64,000 bases of DNA. Origin: Odontesthes bonariensis. Taxonomy: Eukaryota; Chordata; Actinopteri; Atheriniformes; Atherinopsidae. Of this stretch, positions 44,323-56,161 are shown piece by piece; positions within the stretch are counted from its first letter, which is position 1, and the number at the start of each line of letters is the position of its first letter. The stretch spans positions 19,077,784 through 19,141,783 of the forward strand of contig NC_134526.1 in NCBI RefSeq assembly GCF_027942865.1, read 5' to 3'. The notes under the pieces are model-generated. The model made no database searches. It was not told where the DNA came from and saw only the letters and a list, made by a program, of their open reading frames with translations. A program made the translations under genes and the position numbers.

Positions 44323-47300
44323 ATGACATCAAACATCACATCACAATTATACCAAAACATGAATGACTCTTTTTATTGGAATATGGATTATGAAAACATG
44401 GAATTAAATTCGCAGATCATTGAACGCAGTGACTATGATCCGGAAAATGAATTAGACCCAGATAATATGTTTATGTCCGATACAAACATTTCCTGCCGAT
44501 ACTATTCAGAAGAGGAGTTCAACTCTGTTAACACTGGAACAAACCTATCAATAATACATTTTAACAGCAGAAGTATGTACACAAACTTCAGTAGCATTAA
44601 AAAGTACGTGCAGCAATTCACTTCTCCATTCAGTATTGTGGCAATATCAGAGACCTGGTTCAATGAAGGAAGAGGAATAAATCACTTTTATTTAGAAGGT
44701 TATGAACTTTGCTATGTGAACAGGAAAAACAAAGCAGGTGGAGGAGTAGCAGTATATATTAGGAAAGAAATTTCATTTAAAAAAATTGAAAATATGTCTG
44801 TGGCAGTGGATGATTTACTTGAATGTGTATCAATTGAAATAAACTGTGAAAGAAAAAGGAACATTATTATAAGCTGTATATATAGATCGCCTGGGTCAAG
44901 TGTTAAATCATTTATGGAATGGATGGAGGATACATTTTCAAGTATAAGTAAAACACTGTTTATTTGCGGAGACTACAATATTGACTTATTAAATCCAAAT
45001 AAACATCATGCGACAGATGAGTTTCTGAATAGTATGTATAGTATGAGCCTTGTCCCATCCATCTCCAGACCCAGTAGAATAACCTCACATAGTGCTACAC
45101 TTATTGATAATATCTTTACAAATACTAGGGAACAAATCAACATCAGTGGACTCATGACATGTGATATAACAGACCACCTGCCAATCTTTGGACTGTACAA
45201 TGAAAAGTACGAAAAAAAATCTGATGCAAAACAAAATATCTTTAAAAGGGAGATAAATGAGAAAAATATTGACGCACTAAATTGTGACCTGGCAAATCAA
45301 GACTGGACGGCTGTCATGGTAGAAGAAGAGATAAACAGAGCATAATTACGTAGAAATATTCTGTAGATTATATGATAAACACTGTCCTTTGCGCCTATAC
45401 AGAAAAAATGACACATCTCAAAAAAGTCCTTGGCTAACAAATGGATTACTAAATGCGTGCAAAAAGAAAAATATTTTATATCGACAATTTATTAAACTAA
45501 AGACTGAGGAATCAGAAAAACGCTATAAAGTTTACAAAAATAAATTAACAAACATTATTAGAAATAGTAAAAAAGTATATTATGAAAATCAATTAAATGC
45601 AAATAAGACAAACATGAAGGGAATTTGGAATATATTAAACAGCATGTTAAAAAATAACCATGTAACCAACTCATACCCAGATTATTTTATAGACAACTCT
45701 ATTGAAGAGCATACTATGGAGAATATTGTAAACAAATTTAATGATTTCTACATAAATATCGGACCCAAACTAGCAAATAAAATCCTAGTAAGCAACAGCA
45801 ATGACTCTGCAAACTCATTAATAAATAGGAATCCAAAAACCATTTTTCTCACAGAGGTGAATGAGGAAGAAATTAAAGCGGTCGTGAACAAATTAAAAAA
45901 TAAATCCTCTATGGATAGTTTTGACATAAACATGAGAGTAGTAAAAAAAATAATCAATAATATCTCAAAACCATTAACTTATATATGCAACCTTTCCCTC
46001 CAAACTGGAAAGTTCCCAGAAAAAATGAAAATTGCTAAAGTAATACCACTTTTTAAAAGTGGAAATAAGCACATCTTCACAAATTATAGACCAGTCTCTC
46101 TTCTACCCCAGTTCTCAAAAATATTAGAAAAATTGTTCAACACCAGACTTGAAAAATTTATTGAGAAACATAAACTGCTTAATGATGGACAATACGGATT
46201 TAGACCAAAGAGATCAACCACAATGGCAATCATAGACGCTGTAGAAGAAATCACTGATGCAATAGACAACAAAAAGCATGCTGTCGGAATTTTCTTAGAC
46301 CTGAAGAAAGCATTTGATACAATTGATCACGGTATCCTACTCCAAAAATTAGAAAAAAATGGCATACGGGGAGTGGCCTGGAACTGGATTAAAAGCTATT
46401 TAACAGAGAGACAGCAATTTGTGAAGTTGGGTGAGTTTGAGTCTGAACGAATGAGCATTGTTTGTGGTCTACCTCAAGGTTCTATACTGGCCCCATTACT
46501 GTTCAACTTCTACATTAATGCCATATTTAAGGTCTCTAACGTACTAAAAATGGTATTATTTGCGGACGATACAAATTTATTTCACTGTGATGAGAATTAC
46601 AGTAAGCTAATAGAAGAGGTAAATCATGAATTAACTAAAGTACAAACATGGCTGAATATGAATAAATTATCACTCAACTTAAACAAAACAAAAGTTATCA
46701 CATTTGGAAATTATAGAGAAAAAGATAAATCAGCAATTAACATAAATGGTACTGAAATAGAGAAAGTAGCCGAAATCAAATTCTTAGGAATCACAATTGA
46801 TAATAAACTGAGCTGGAAATCACATATCAGACATATACAGAAAATGGCAGCAAAAAATATTTCAATAGTGAACAAAGCTAAATATGTTCTAGATCCTAAG
46901 GCTTTGCATATATTGTACTCCTGCCTGGTATCGCCATACTTAACCTATGGAATTGAAGTCTGGGGAAATAACTATAAAAGTTCGCTTCAGTCACTAGTAA
47001 CAATACAAAAGCGAGCAGTAAGAATCATTAATAAAGTGGGTTACCTTGAACACACAAATCCATTGTTTCTGCAGTCCAAAATATTAAAACTACAAGATTT
47101 AATTGATTTCTATACAGCACAGCTATTGTTCAAAGCAAGTAAGGAATCATTACCGACAAATATACAAAGAATATTTTTAAAAAGGGAAGGTAACTACAAT
47201 TTGAGGGGCTGTGGCAAATTCAAAGTACCAGCAGTGAGGACCACGAGGAAAACCATGTGTGTATCTGTATGTGGCGTCCGTCTATGGAACGGTCTATGTG

Positions 47301-47518
47301 CCAATATTAAACAATGCCCATCCATTCACCTTTACCATCATTATCATTGCTGGTATTTTTTAAGGAAGAAGAAAGGGGGTAGAGAAATGTATGTATATAT
47401 GTATGTATGCATATATATATATATATATATATATGTACATGTGTATGTTTGTGTGTATGTATGTGTATGTATTTTTTTCCTTTTCTTTTTTGCAACTGTA
47501 CTATGTACACACATTTGA
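44323..47518 (+). pseudogene. LINE ORF2: AP endonuclease and reverse transcriptase, one frameshift
   Basis: Frame 1 (44323-45345, 340 aa) is an AP-type endonuclease with IIHFNSRSM, ISETWFNEG, CIYRSPGS, CGDYNIDLL, SATLIDNIFTN and DHLPIFG. It ends in a TAA. The continuing sequence in another frame (open through about 45340 to 47518) has the reverse transcriptase: KVIPLFKSGNKHIFTNYRPV, LLPQFSKILEKL, YGFRPKRST, FLDLKKAFDTIDH, GLPQGSILAPLLF and catalytic FADDTN. A one-base shift near 45330 separates the halves. The tail beyond about 47390 is AT and TGTA simple sequence read as protein. Confidence 0.9.
47400..47475. repeat. (AT)n / (TGTA)n microsatellite
   Basis: TATGTATGTATG, then (AT)n, then GTATGTGTATGT, inside the LINE 3' end. 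Confidence 0.85.
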
Positions 47519-47699
47519 TGGAGAACAAATGATGTAAATGGCGGCAGCCTTATTATTTATTAAGAACTGAATGGGGGTGTGAATCTATAAGCTTGTCTTC
47601 ATCCCACTCCTTTCCAAGCTTATTTGAATTTGCACAAATATTTAGCCGCTTGTTCTGTATATTATTTTTGCTTGGAATAAACTAAACGAAACAAAAACC

Positions 47700-48770
47700 T
47701 GTATAAATATGACAGGAGGAAAGAATCCGTTAGGTAAAATGTCCACAAATTGGTGTCAAACTATAATAACTATTAATGTTACATTTAAACCTCTAAATAT
47801 CCCGTGGCGACATCTGGTGATTGTGTGGTGATAACAAGTTTTTTGACAGACTTCCAAATAATGTGAATGGTGTGTGTAAATGTTACCTTACTGTTACCTG
47901 TTTCGATTTATCCTATTTCAGCTGCAGACCTAGTTCTTAGGTTGAAAACTGTCTTACCTGAATTTTGGAGAGCTAAACAAGAAATGCTTGTTCCAGATAC
48001 GACTTATATAGACGCTATAGGGGTTCCTAGAGGAGTCCCAGATGAATACAAACTGGTTGATCAGGTGGCAGCAGGATTTTGAGTCATCTCTGTTGGTGGT
48101 GTACGATAAATAAAAATGAAGACAGAATCAATTACATCCATTACAACGTGCAGAGGTTAGGTAATATGACACAACATGGGTTTCAAGCAATTGCTGAACA
48201 ATTGGCTGCATCTTCCCTTATGGCTTTCAGAAGATCATATGGCTCTGGACATGTTGCTGGCTGAACAGGGAGGTTTGTGTGTGATATTTGACAAGCAATG
48301 TTGCACATTTATTCCCAATAATACGACAAAGGATGGCAGCATCACATTGGGGCCTACGGATTTTGAACTGAAAGAGCACTCTGGAGTCGACACTACAATG
48401 TGGGACTCATGGATAGATGCATTTGGGAAGTATAGAACATCAATTTTATCTGTGTTGATATCTATTGCTGTTTTTGCAGCAATTCTGACCTTGTGTGGAT
48501 GTTGTTGTATTCCCTGTCTTAATAACCACTGTTATTTTACCCTCGGAGCAGCAGCTGACTCAAATGTGCCTTCTCCTTGATTACCAGACTGATGATGATG
48601 AAGAACGAGGAGTGAAAGCATTCCTTCTCCTTGATTTGTATTCTGATCCACATAACTATGAGCAATCACTTTTCTCTCTGTTTGTAAGCAGGTATGCGCT
48701 CATATACATGCTCCTGTAGCTGAAAATCTCGCAAGAAGAGGTTGCGTTGTTGAAATGACAATTTGAGTGT
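47700..48770 (+). pseudogene. ERV env transmembrane-subunit relic
   Basis: After the LINE, env resumes. TM features are spread over two frames: NVQRLGNMTQHGFQ (48140-48190), then LDMLLAEQGGLCVIFDKQCC (48246-48305). The latter shows the CX6CC motif of gammaretrovirus-type TM proteins next to the immunosuppressive-like heptad region. A hydrophobic membrane anchor (ILSVLISIAVFAAILTL) and a Cys-rich cytoplasmic start (CGCCCIPC, about 48440-48525) follow. Frameshifts and stops make it nonfunctional. Confidence 0.82.
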
Positions 48771-48780
48771 AATATGTGAT

Positions 48781-48795
48781 AAAAAAGGAGGGAGA
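48781..48795 (+). other. Retroviral polypurine tract
   Basis: AAAAAAGGAGGGAGA immediately before the 3' LTR, the plus-strand primer site. It confirms the plus orientation of the provirus. Confidence 0.9.
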
Positions 48796-49893
48796 TGTTG
48801 AGTTGTAAATGCATGTTGTGTTAGTTATCCCATATATACTCTGTCTTTTGTATTGAGTAAGAGTTGTAAGCAAAGTTGTGCTTTGCTCAGTCGTGTTAAA
48901 GGGGAACTCCGGGGCATTTGAAGCGCAATCCCATTGCTAGAGGTTGTCAAATACTGATAGTAGGACACAGACAGGTGCAAATCGGCGCTCCCTGTGTGGA
49001 GATCGCGCCGTTCGCGCAGCCTGTCATGCGAGGCTAATACGTGGTGGCTAGGGGCAAGCGCTAACCCTTCCACGTAAAACAACAACTTGCACACTGCAGA
49101 AACGTCACACCACTTTATAAACCATCCGACAATAAAGTCACAAGCCTTACCATCAAAACCATATGCATGGTTCTCATATTACACAATATTACTGGGCATG
49201 TATTGTTGTAATGTTTTAAATACTTGAATGCAGTTTTTCTAGAGAAGATAATTGTTTTGTATATGTGATTATCGTCCATTGACTCTTTTGGGCTTTCACA
49301 TGCGCGAGCGTACAACTAACCGGTGAGTTACATGCTGTTTATAAAGTTGTTTTGTAACGTCCCCATGCCAGTAATGTGAGAACCATGCATATGGTTTTGA
49401 TGGTAAGGCTTGTGACTTTATTGTCGGATGGTTTATAGAGTGGTGTGACGTTTCTGCAGTGTGCAAGTTGTTGTTTTACGTGGAAGGGTTAGCGCTTGCC
49501 CCTAGCCACCACGTATTAGCCTCGCATGACAGGCTGCGCGAACAGCGCGATCTCCACACAGGGAGCGCAGATTTGCACCCGTCTGTGTCCTACTATCAGT
49601 ATTTGACAACCTCTAGCAATGGGATTGCGCTTCAAATGCCCCGGAGTTCCCCTTTAAGGTGGTAAATTCCATTGTTAGGAATGCGGCCTGAAACTGGAAC
49701 CCCCTTTCCTCTCTTTTGAGAGCTGTTGTACACACCCACTTCTGAATAAAATAGAGGAGGCCTGAGGAGATGGTCAGAGTGATCAGGAAGAAGTTGTTAA
49801 AAGCTGTCTCCTCATCAGCTCTCCTCATGAGTTAAAAATCCTAAATGTCTCTCTCTCTCTTCTTTATAAATTTGTAGGTATTTCAACCTGACA
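48796..49893 (+). repeat. 3' LTR, interrupted
   Basis: Begins TGTTGAGTTGTAAATGCATG and ends CAACCTGACA. Without the 754-bp insertion and its extra TTAA it is 340 bp, one base different from the 5' LTR. AATAAA lies at about 49746. Confidence 0.9.
48896..49657. mobile_element. Fold-back element with TTAA target duplication
   Basis: The element runs 48900-49653 (754 bp), flanked by TTAA on both sides (48896-48899 and 49654-49657). Its arms of about 290-300 bp (48900-49200 and 49364-49653) are near-perfect inverted copies starting AGGGGAACTCCGGGGCATTT. A centre of about 160 bp is unique. The TTAA target fits piggyBac or Kolobok superfamilies. It has no transposase. Single-stranded it would form a long hairpin. 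Confidence 0.9.
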
Positions 49894-52800
49894 CTTATTT
49901 ATAATTTTGTTGCACACCATCACCTGTGAGACCGTAGTCAGGTGGGTTTCTTTTTAATTAAATCCAGTGGATTCCATTTTGCCCAGGTGGACTCCAGTCA
50001 AACTGCTGAAGCATCTGAAGCATCTTAAGCATCGCTGACCGGAGCTCAGATGCTGGTGTCCAAGCAAAGGGTTTGAACACGTGAAAGGGATGTTTCAGTC
50101 TTTGATTTTTGATAAATCAATAAAACACCCTGGAAAACCTGCTTTTCCGTAGCCCTTGTACAGAGCCTAAAGGAGAGCGATGATTTTTTATCGACACGGT
50201 TATAGTCTCCTTTGTCAGCATGGTAACCTCTTTGCTAATTATAAAAACAGTCAACTCAACTCCCACCTCCGCCTTTAAGTATTGATTGGCAAGCAACTCA
50301 AAGTGTGAGCTCTTGTGTGAATGAGCAAGAAAATCAAGTCACTCTGTGTCTAAGTATTGTCATTTTTCAGCAGAGCTGATGTTTATCGGATTTGATTTTT
50401 GACTGCCAAGGCTGCGCGTGACAACATTCGAATAAGTCATATATGGCTATAAGTTGAATTCTGAAAAAAAAAACATTGAAAACACTTAAGAGTAAATAGA
50501 CAGAAGCAGACTAACAGACTTCGTTTGATGTAATTTGCCAATGATTGTCTCTGCTTAAGAAGCCAAACCAACCACACAAGGCACAAGCATAGTGGGAGGC
50601 CACCAGCCCAGGGTGGCATAAAACAGATTAATACAAAAATTCCAAGTTTAAAATGTTGTGTTTTTGCGATAACTTTCCTGAGACTCGTAAACTTATTTCA
50701 TAAGGTGTCAGAAAACCTGTTTAGACGAGTTCAGGTTTTCAAACCAAGAAATCACGTTCATAGCTCGTAAGTCTGCTACGGCCACCATAAACCAAAGGCA
50801 TCTAAAGTTTGCGACTCTATTATTCAGAGTTGGCCGTATTGTTATGCTTGTCAAGAAATACCAGAAACAACTCACAGACACGTTGAAATAAAACCAGTAA
50901 GTATGCACACAAAGGGAAACCGATACAGTGGAAACCATTCATAAGGTCCAACAATAGGACCGGTTGGATGGCATTTCAACATGTAGAGAGAGAGACACTA
51001 AGTTTTGGAGACGTGTTATTTTTTAATGCGGGGGGGGGGGGGGGTGGGGGGGTGGGGGGGTGTCACTGCAGTTATTCCAGTATGGCACCATTCTGCCTTT
51101 AAGCAACAAACCACCTATTTGGTTTTCACACCATCCTCTTAAATATTGATATTCATAAATGATACAAAGAGCTATGTATCAGGGTTTTGGTGAAGTTGAC
51201 CTTTTGTCGAAGTATACAGCAGAGTTGACTGAATTAATGTTTTTACTTTTCTGCTTACTAACACTGAAGAAATTAACACAGGAAGTTTTCTATGAATGAC
51301 AGGAAGTGGATCAGGCCGTTATAATCACTCCTTCTGACGGTAAAGACCTTACTTTTGACAGTTAAGAGGTCAGGGGTCAGTCACTACAGCAATGTGTGTG
51401 TGTGTTTGGCTTCCTGTCAGTGGCTATATTTGAAAAAAAAAACAATTAAAGCAAATATCTTAGCTCTCATTGTGAGGCCAATGACAAATTATGGTATTTA
51501 GTGAGTCCAGCGTCTAAAACATTAAGTGATTTTGAAGTTGATTCCATGCAAAGGGATCAACTTAATTAAATGGCCTTTTTTCCAATTCAGTGTGCGCTCT
51601 GGGAACGGACGGTAGGAATAAATCCTGAGCATCATAACTTCTTGGGCTTTTTTGAAAAATTGTAGGTCTGTAAAGAAGGAAGCAGCAGACCGAGATGTCT
51701 GAAGTCATGTGATGGGTTCTGCATCAGTGCTTTTTTTTTGTTAATAAAAAAAAATCAAATTGACTTGATGGTAGGCCATATAGACTCATAGACAACATTG
51801 GTAAACTTTTTATACTCTTGGTAATCAACTACTGTAGAGGGCGTGTTCTTGGTTTAGGAACAAAACAACTTTCTAGCTCCTGTTGTACTTGTTATAGCCA
51901 CTAGATGGCACTGACACGATGAAATGTATCAATGAAATAAAATAGTGAAATGGGTTTCAGCAAGCTGTTTGTCTTTTTTTTTAATTATTATGTTTTTTAT
52001 ATTATTTATTATTTTTTTGACACTAAAGTATTAATTCAGAATACATGCTGCATAGCTTTTGTACATATTCCTATGAATTTGGTGCACTAGATAAAACTTT
52101 AGAATACTTAAAACTTGTCATTTAACTCTTTGTGTGTGAAACGTGAAATGAATAGAGACTTAATTCTGGTCAGGGTGATTACCTTAGCTCTTATAGGCAA
52201 CCACACAGAGTGTCAGTGAAAGCTTTGAGGAGCACATGAAGAAAATCATGCAGAAAAGACAGAATAATAAGATACTGATTTATCAATGATGAAAGTGTCT
52301 GACTCTGTTCATTGGAAGCAGCAGAATGGCCTTCACTGCCTGTCTTTATAACTGTGAGACTGAGTTTTAAAGATGGCATAAATCTGTATCTCCCTATTTG
52401 AGCTGAGAGAGCATGAATGCTCCTTTCAGCGCTGTGCTGCTTCCCTTTCCGTTAAAACATTCCACGCTCGGACGGTACAACCACCCTGCTATTGTTTCTT
52501 TCAGGTACCGGGATGTTTTAGTTGCAGTTTGTCCCTGATCTGTATGTCCATACAGATGGGTCAAGCTAGGACCTAAAGGGAGGGTGCTTGGCATAAGAGG
52601 ACACGAGGGTATGGGGGTGTCAGACAGAGGGGCACTCTCAGGCAGCCTGCTGGGCATGGTGCCCCGCTTCCCTTTGCCGGCCCCTTGGCACTTGGACTGG
52701 CAGCAGCATGCTGTGAGTCCATCCCAGCAACAGCATCACAGATTTGGGCCGGCTTCCACGGGGTCCCCAGCCAATCGGGGCACACACTCTGACAGATCAC

Positions 52801-53440
52801 TCCAGAGGTAGCCAATAGTAAGCCTTGATGTGTTGAGTGTCATCCCTCCCAGATGTGAATTCCAATGAACCCACAAGGTACACAAAGGCAGACACATGCA
52901 TACAGCTCTCACTCAAAGAGAAAGTGCACACAGGCGAACTGTACAGTGACTATGTGTGGATGTGTACGGAAAGGAGAAGAGTTACAAAAACATTCTTTGT
53001 GCTTTTGTGTGAATCCACCTCTGTCCGACACCTCTGCCATAGCTTGCAAAGTCCAGCTCAGATCTGTCAGCATCTTTTAACTACTGCATGGCTCCTGTTT
53101 CACAGTGGTGGCACTACTGCTGCATGTGAAGCTTTGTCTCCCTCTTGTGGATAATCTGTGCAACACATGTGTGTTGGTATCGTTACAGTGTATTGAAATG
53201 CATTTCTAAACATTGCTTTGTGTAAACGTGTGTCGTGATAAGTGTGCTTGTGGTTCATGATACATGTAATTGGGAACTTTTCTCTCGATATTCTTCCAAA
53301 TGTAAGAATGAGTAAAACTGATATTAATGGATACATTCATTTATTAGGAGATTTTAGTCTTATTTATTCATATGCTTTATTCTTTTTTTTTTTTTTTTTT
53401 TTTTGCAAGACACATCAAATACATAGATGAAAAATAATTG
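49894..53440. other. Non-coding spacer between ERV and ighd
   Basis: No gene supported. Contains a G-rich run at about 51030-51060 and a GC-richer patch at 52560-52815 with short overlapping frames but no recognisable domain. A (T)n run lies at 53380-53404. Confidence 0.6.
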
Positions 53441-53444
53441 AACT

Positions 53445-53540
53445 GAAAAGATTTGGACCGCTGGGATAGGCTCCAGTCCCCCCGCGACCCGACCGACGGA
53501 TTCAGCGGTGTAGAAAATGGATGGATGGATGGATGAAAAG
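53445..53540 (+). repeat. LINE/SINE 3' tail with (TGGA)n
   Basis: GCTGGGATAGGCTCCAGTCC ... CGCGACCCGACCGACGGATT ... AAAATGGATGGATGGATGGA, the same common fish repeat tail as at 19665-19805 but on the plus strand. Confidence 0.8.
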
Positions 53541-53755
53541 ATTTGGATATAACGCAAACCAATTTACACAAAATTCAAGAATAGAAGAGCAAATACACAC
53601 CCTAAAGACCAATATCACTTAATTACACTTCAAAATAAGTAATCAAAAATCCTAAAAAGTCCATATAAATTAGGAACGTCATCATTTGGTCTGAAAGGGA
53701 AAAGATAAGGGAGTGTGTCAGTATCTGGTGATTGTTGAGTAAAAAGCATTTGACT

Positions 53756-53867
<112 letters not shown>

Positions 53868-53871
53868 GTAC

Positions 53872-53877
53872 TTTATT
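53872..53877 (-). terminator. Candidate poly(A) signal of membrane IgD
   Basis: AATAAA on the minus strand, 164 bp after the proposed TM2 stop and directly before the GATA repeat. Confidence 0.4.
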
Positions 53878-54040
53878 CATCTCAATTTGGGAAATTATTG
53901 TGTTGCAACAGCGTACAGAATAAAAGATATGTAAACAATTAAAGGAAAAACAAGCGAATAGAATAGAATAAAAATATAGAATAAACATCAGCTATAAGCT
54001 ATAGACCCTGAATGATCTATTATATTTCAGAATAAATGAA

Positions 54041-54043
54041 TTA
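54041..54043 (-). CDS. ighd: Possible ighd TM2 (stop codon only)
   Basis: TM1 ends in phase 0 (ATC AAG, then GTAAGA). The best acceptor below it is ACTTTTCAG followed at once by TAA, so the protein would end ...VTVIK. Other teleost IgD proteins usually add a Val-Lys-like tail from a second TM exon. I could not find such an exon, so this call is tentative. Confidence 0.35.
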   Translation of the reverse strand, partial: 

Positions 54044-54106
54044 CTGAAAAGTACGCAAATTACGGTCACACAATGCAACAGCTAAAAGACAAATGCTGAG
54101 TCTTAC

Positions 54107-54255
54107 CTTGATAACTGTGACGAGGACAGAAAAGACGGAAGAGATTAAGAAAAGAATGAGGAACATCAAGGCCATATACCAAGTTTGCACAACCGTGTCT
54201 TGGCTCACATCGTCGTGCATGATGCCATCGCAGAAATTATAGTGCTCCAGCGTGT
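54107..54255 (-). CDS. ighd: ighd transmembrane exon TM1
   Basis: Acceptor CTATCACAG, donor GTAAGA. Encodes an acidic connecting peptide ([20 protein letters not shown]) with one Cys, then a hydrophobic span ([20 protein letters not shown]) containing polar Ser residues as in B-cell-receptor heavy chains, and a short ...TVIK end. Phase 1 entry matches the delta7 donor. This gives membrane IgD; no secretory delta tail was seen. Confidence 0.88.
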
Positions 54256-54401
54256 CTGTGATAGAAGTAAAAATACATTAGTTGATTCTAGTGTTGACAC
54301 ACTGGGAGAGGCCCGGAATTTAAAAAAATAAACGTTATCAAAGTGAACCTGAGTGAGACATTTAGTCTTTAATGTGCAAGAAAAATGTTGATCGGCAGCA
54401 C

Positions 54402-54689
54402 CTGGTTTAGATATATTCAGGGTCAGGATGGTGCGTTCATGTGTCACTTTGCAGGTGAGAACCACCCCGGGAATCGTGTCATCTTGGGACAAACGAAGGC
54501 TGCTATAAATGCTGAACTTTCCATCAGGGCCTCTGTGGGGCTCGCTAGTGTTGCAGTTCCACAGTTCCACTGTTTTATCACGAAACCAAGTGATGTTAAT
54601 GGATACAGGACTGAAGCCAGAGACGAGGCACACAAGTTCATCAGAGCCCTGGAGCAAGGTGGCTGAAGGTTCACTATATGTCACAGAGG
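54402..54689 (-). CDS. ighd: ighd constant exon delta7
   Basis: 288 nt, 96 codons, acceptor TTTCCCCAG. Ig C1-type domain with [17 protein letters not shown] and LTCKVTHE, and several N-glycosylation sequons (NIT, NTS, NIS). The last IgD domain before the membrane exon. Confidence 0.92.
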
Positions 54690-54783
54690 CTGGGGAAACA
54701 GTCGGAGAAGCATTAAGTTGTTTAGGGGGAGGCTACTGAGCAAAAGTTGTGAATATGAATTCTGAAACTGATTGTGATCTTAC

Positions 54784-55101
54784 CAAACACATCAGTTATG
54801 CTGGCTTCAAATTGCATGTCGGATGATTCGTGTTTGGCAACACAAGCATAAGTCGACTTTTTGTCTTCAGTTTTGGAAACATTTAGTCTGCTTCTCATTG
54901 AATAAGAGCTTTTCCCTGGGTACTCCCATGTAGGACTATTAATGTAACATGAAGGTTGGAATTTCTGACCATTTTCTTCCCAATGCACAATGATGCCGGA
55001 TGGGAAAAACCCAGACACTAAACAAGTAAGCACGAGGTTGTCAGACACAGACAGCTCCACAGCAGTTGGTTGCACTATCCTCATGGTTGGTGGATTCAGG
55101 A
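54784..55101 (-). CDS. ighd: ighd constant exon delta6
   Basis: 318 nt, 106 codons, starts VLNPPTMRI. Ig domain with LTCLVSGFFPSGIIVHWEEN and YACVAKHES. Both disulfide Cys and the Trp are present. Confidence 0.92.
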
Positions 55102-55286
55102 CTTGAAAAGACACACAAACAGACAAACAGTAAATAGGACTTCCTATATCAGCATTTTCAATTTTTTCAAAACCATTGTGGAGAATATTATTTCTGTGTT
55201 ACTGAATGTCTCAAAAACGTTCTGTTTTAAACTACTCTAGAGATATGTGAGGGGCTGGAAACAAATGCTTAGATTTCTAACAATAC

Positions 55287-55616
55287 CTTTGCTTTTGCTG
55301 ATTTCCTCCTTGTAACCCTGGTTGGCACATTGATGCTTTACCTCACAAGCAACTTTTTTATATGCGTGCCAATCCTCAGCTGACACATTAACGAAGCTGT
55401 GCAAAGTCTCTGTCCCATTGGGGTGACCCACAGGTTGCTCTGTACGTACATTGTGGGATGAATACTTATTGCCATCTACTTTCCAAGTGACGGAGAAATC
55501 CCTAAGACGAGGGGCAACCAGAAGACAGGTGATTGTCACCCGTCCCTTGTTCTGAAGCTCCTCCGGTGGTGGTCCCAGAACGTAGACACCAGCTATCCGA
55601 GATGAAGCTGGGGTAA
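55287..55616 (-). CDS. ighd: ighd constant exon delta5
   Basis: 330 nt, 110 codons, acceptor in a T-rich tract. It reads [20 protein letters not shown], then [15 protein letters not shown] and VACEVKHQC. It has an additional Cys after the second domain Cys. Confidence 0.92.
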
Positions 55617-55753
55617 CTGAAAAAAAAAGAGCATGAAGTTAAACAAAAAGAAAAGGCAAAGAATACTTACATTTCTGATAAATGAAGGAATTATCTCACT
55701 GTGTTTATCATACATTACATTGAATGTGATAAATGGTTGTGTTTTAATTTTAC

Positions 55754-56038
55754 CTGAGCACAGACTGATGCTCTTACGGAATTCTTTCTTCAGGGAGCTG
55801 TCGGACACTTCACAAGTATAGATTTTGCCTCTTTTCCACTCTAAGCTATGAACATGCAGTTGACTGGTTACTGCCACATGTCCATTTGTATCCATGCTGG
55901 TATGGTTAGTTGTTGAAGATAATTCCTTTGACTTAATAAACCATTTAATTTGAGGGTTGAAGCCCAATCCAGTGCACAAGAGTTTCTGTTGCCCTGACTC
56001 CTCACTTGGGGCCAAAAGAAGTTCCACTGAGGGGTCAA
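55754..56038 (-). CDS. ighd: ighd constant exon delta4
   Basis: 285 nt, 95 codons, starts VDPSVELLLAP. Ig domain with LLCTGLGFNPQIKWF and YTCEVSD. A Cys near the 3' end (SISLCS) could make an inter-chain bond; this is inference. Confidence 0.92.
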
Positions 56039-56161
56039 CTAAATATAATGTTAAGAAAAACGTGTTAATGACAATCAGTGTAATTATTAGTCAATTTATC
56101 AATGAATCCATCTAATATGAAAAAAAAGGACGTTTTTAAGGTACAGGAGGACCATTCTCAC

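Larger units (their letters stand above)
42520..47695 (+). mobile_element. Near-full-length two-ORF LINE inserted in ERV env
   Basis: A non-LTR retrotransposon with ORF1 (42584 on, broken by an inserted element), ORF2 endonuclease (44323-45345) and ORF2 reverse transcriptase (to 47518). A 3' UTR ends near GGAATAAACTAAACGAAAC. ERV env resumes at about 47700. Exact ends and a target-site duplication could not be fixed by eye. Organisation and motifs suit the APE-type CR1/Jockey/I group. Confidence 0.88.
33277..49893 (+). mobile_element. Endogenous retrovirus, heavily decayed, with nested insertions
   Basis: The outer shell is 5' LTR 33277-33617, PBS 33624-33640, leader, gag relic, pol relic, env relic, polypurine tract 48781-48795 and 3' LTR 48796-49893. 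It is oriented opposite to IGH. Insertions account for much of its 16.6 kb: a hAT element (3.3 kb), a LINE (about 5.2 kb, containing a 0.9-kb TIR element) and a 0.75-kb fold-back element. All viral frames carry many stops and frameshifts, so it is inert as a virus. No matching target-site duplication is evident at the outer ends. Confidence 0.9.

Noticed and set aside
47307-47528. Minus-strand frame rich in His, Thr and Ile
   Set aside because: Produced by the AT and TGTA microsatellite.
48825-49094. Mirror-image 89- and 68-codon frames (also 49459-49665)
   Set aside because: They are the two arms of the fold-back element read on opposite strands, not a gene family.
52394-52815. GC-richer region with several overlapping ORFs
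   Set aside because: No consistent frame, no splice or domain evidence; could be a conserved non-coding patch but cannot be supported here.
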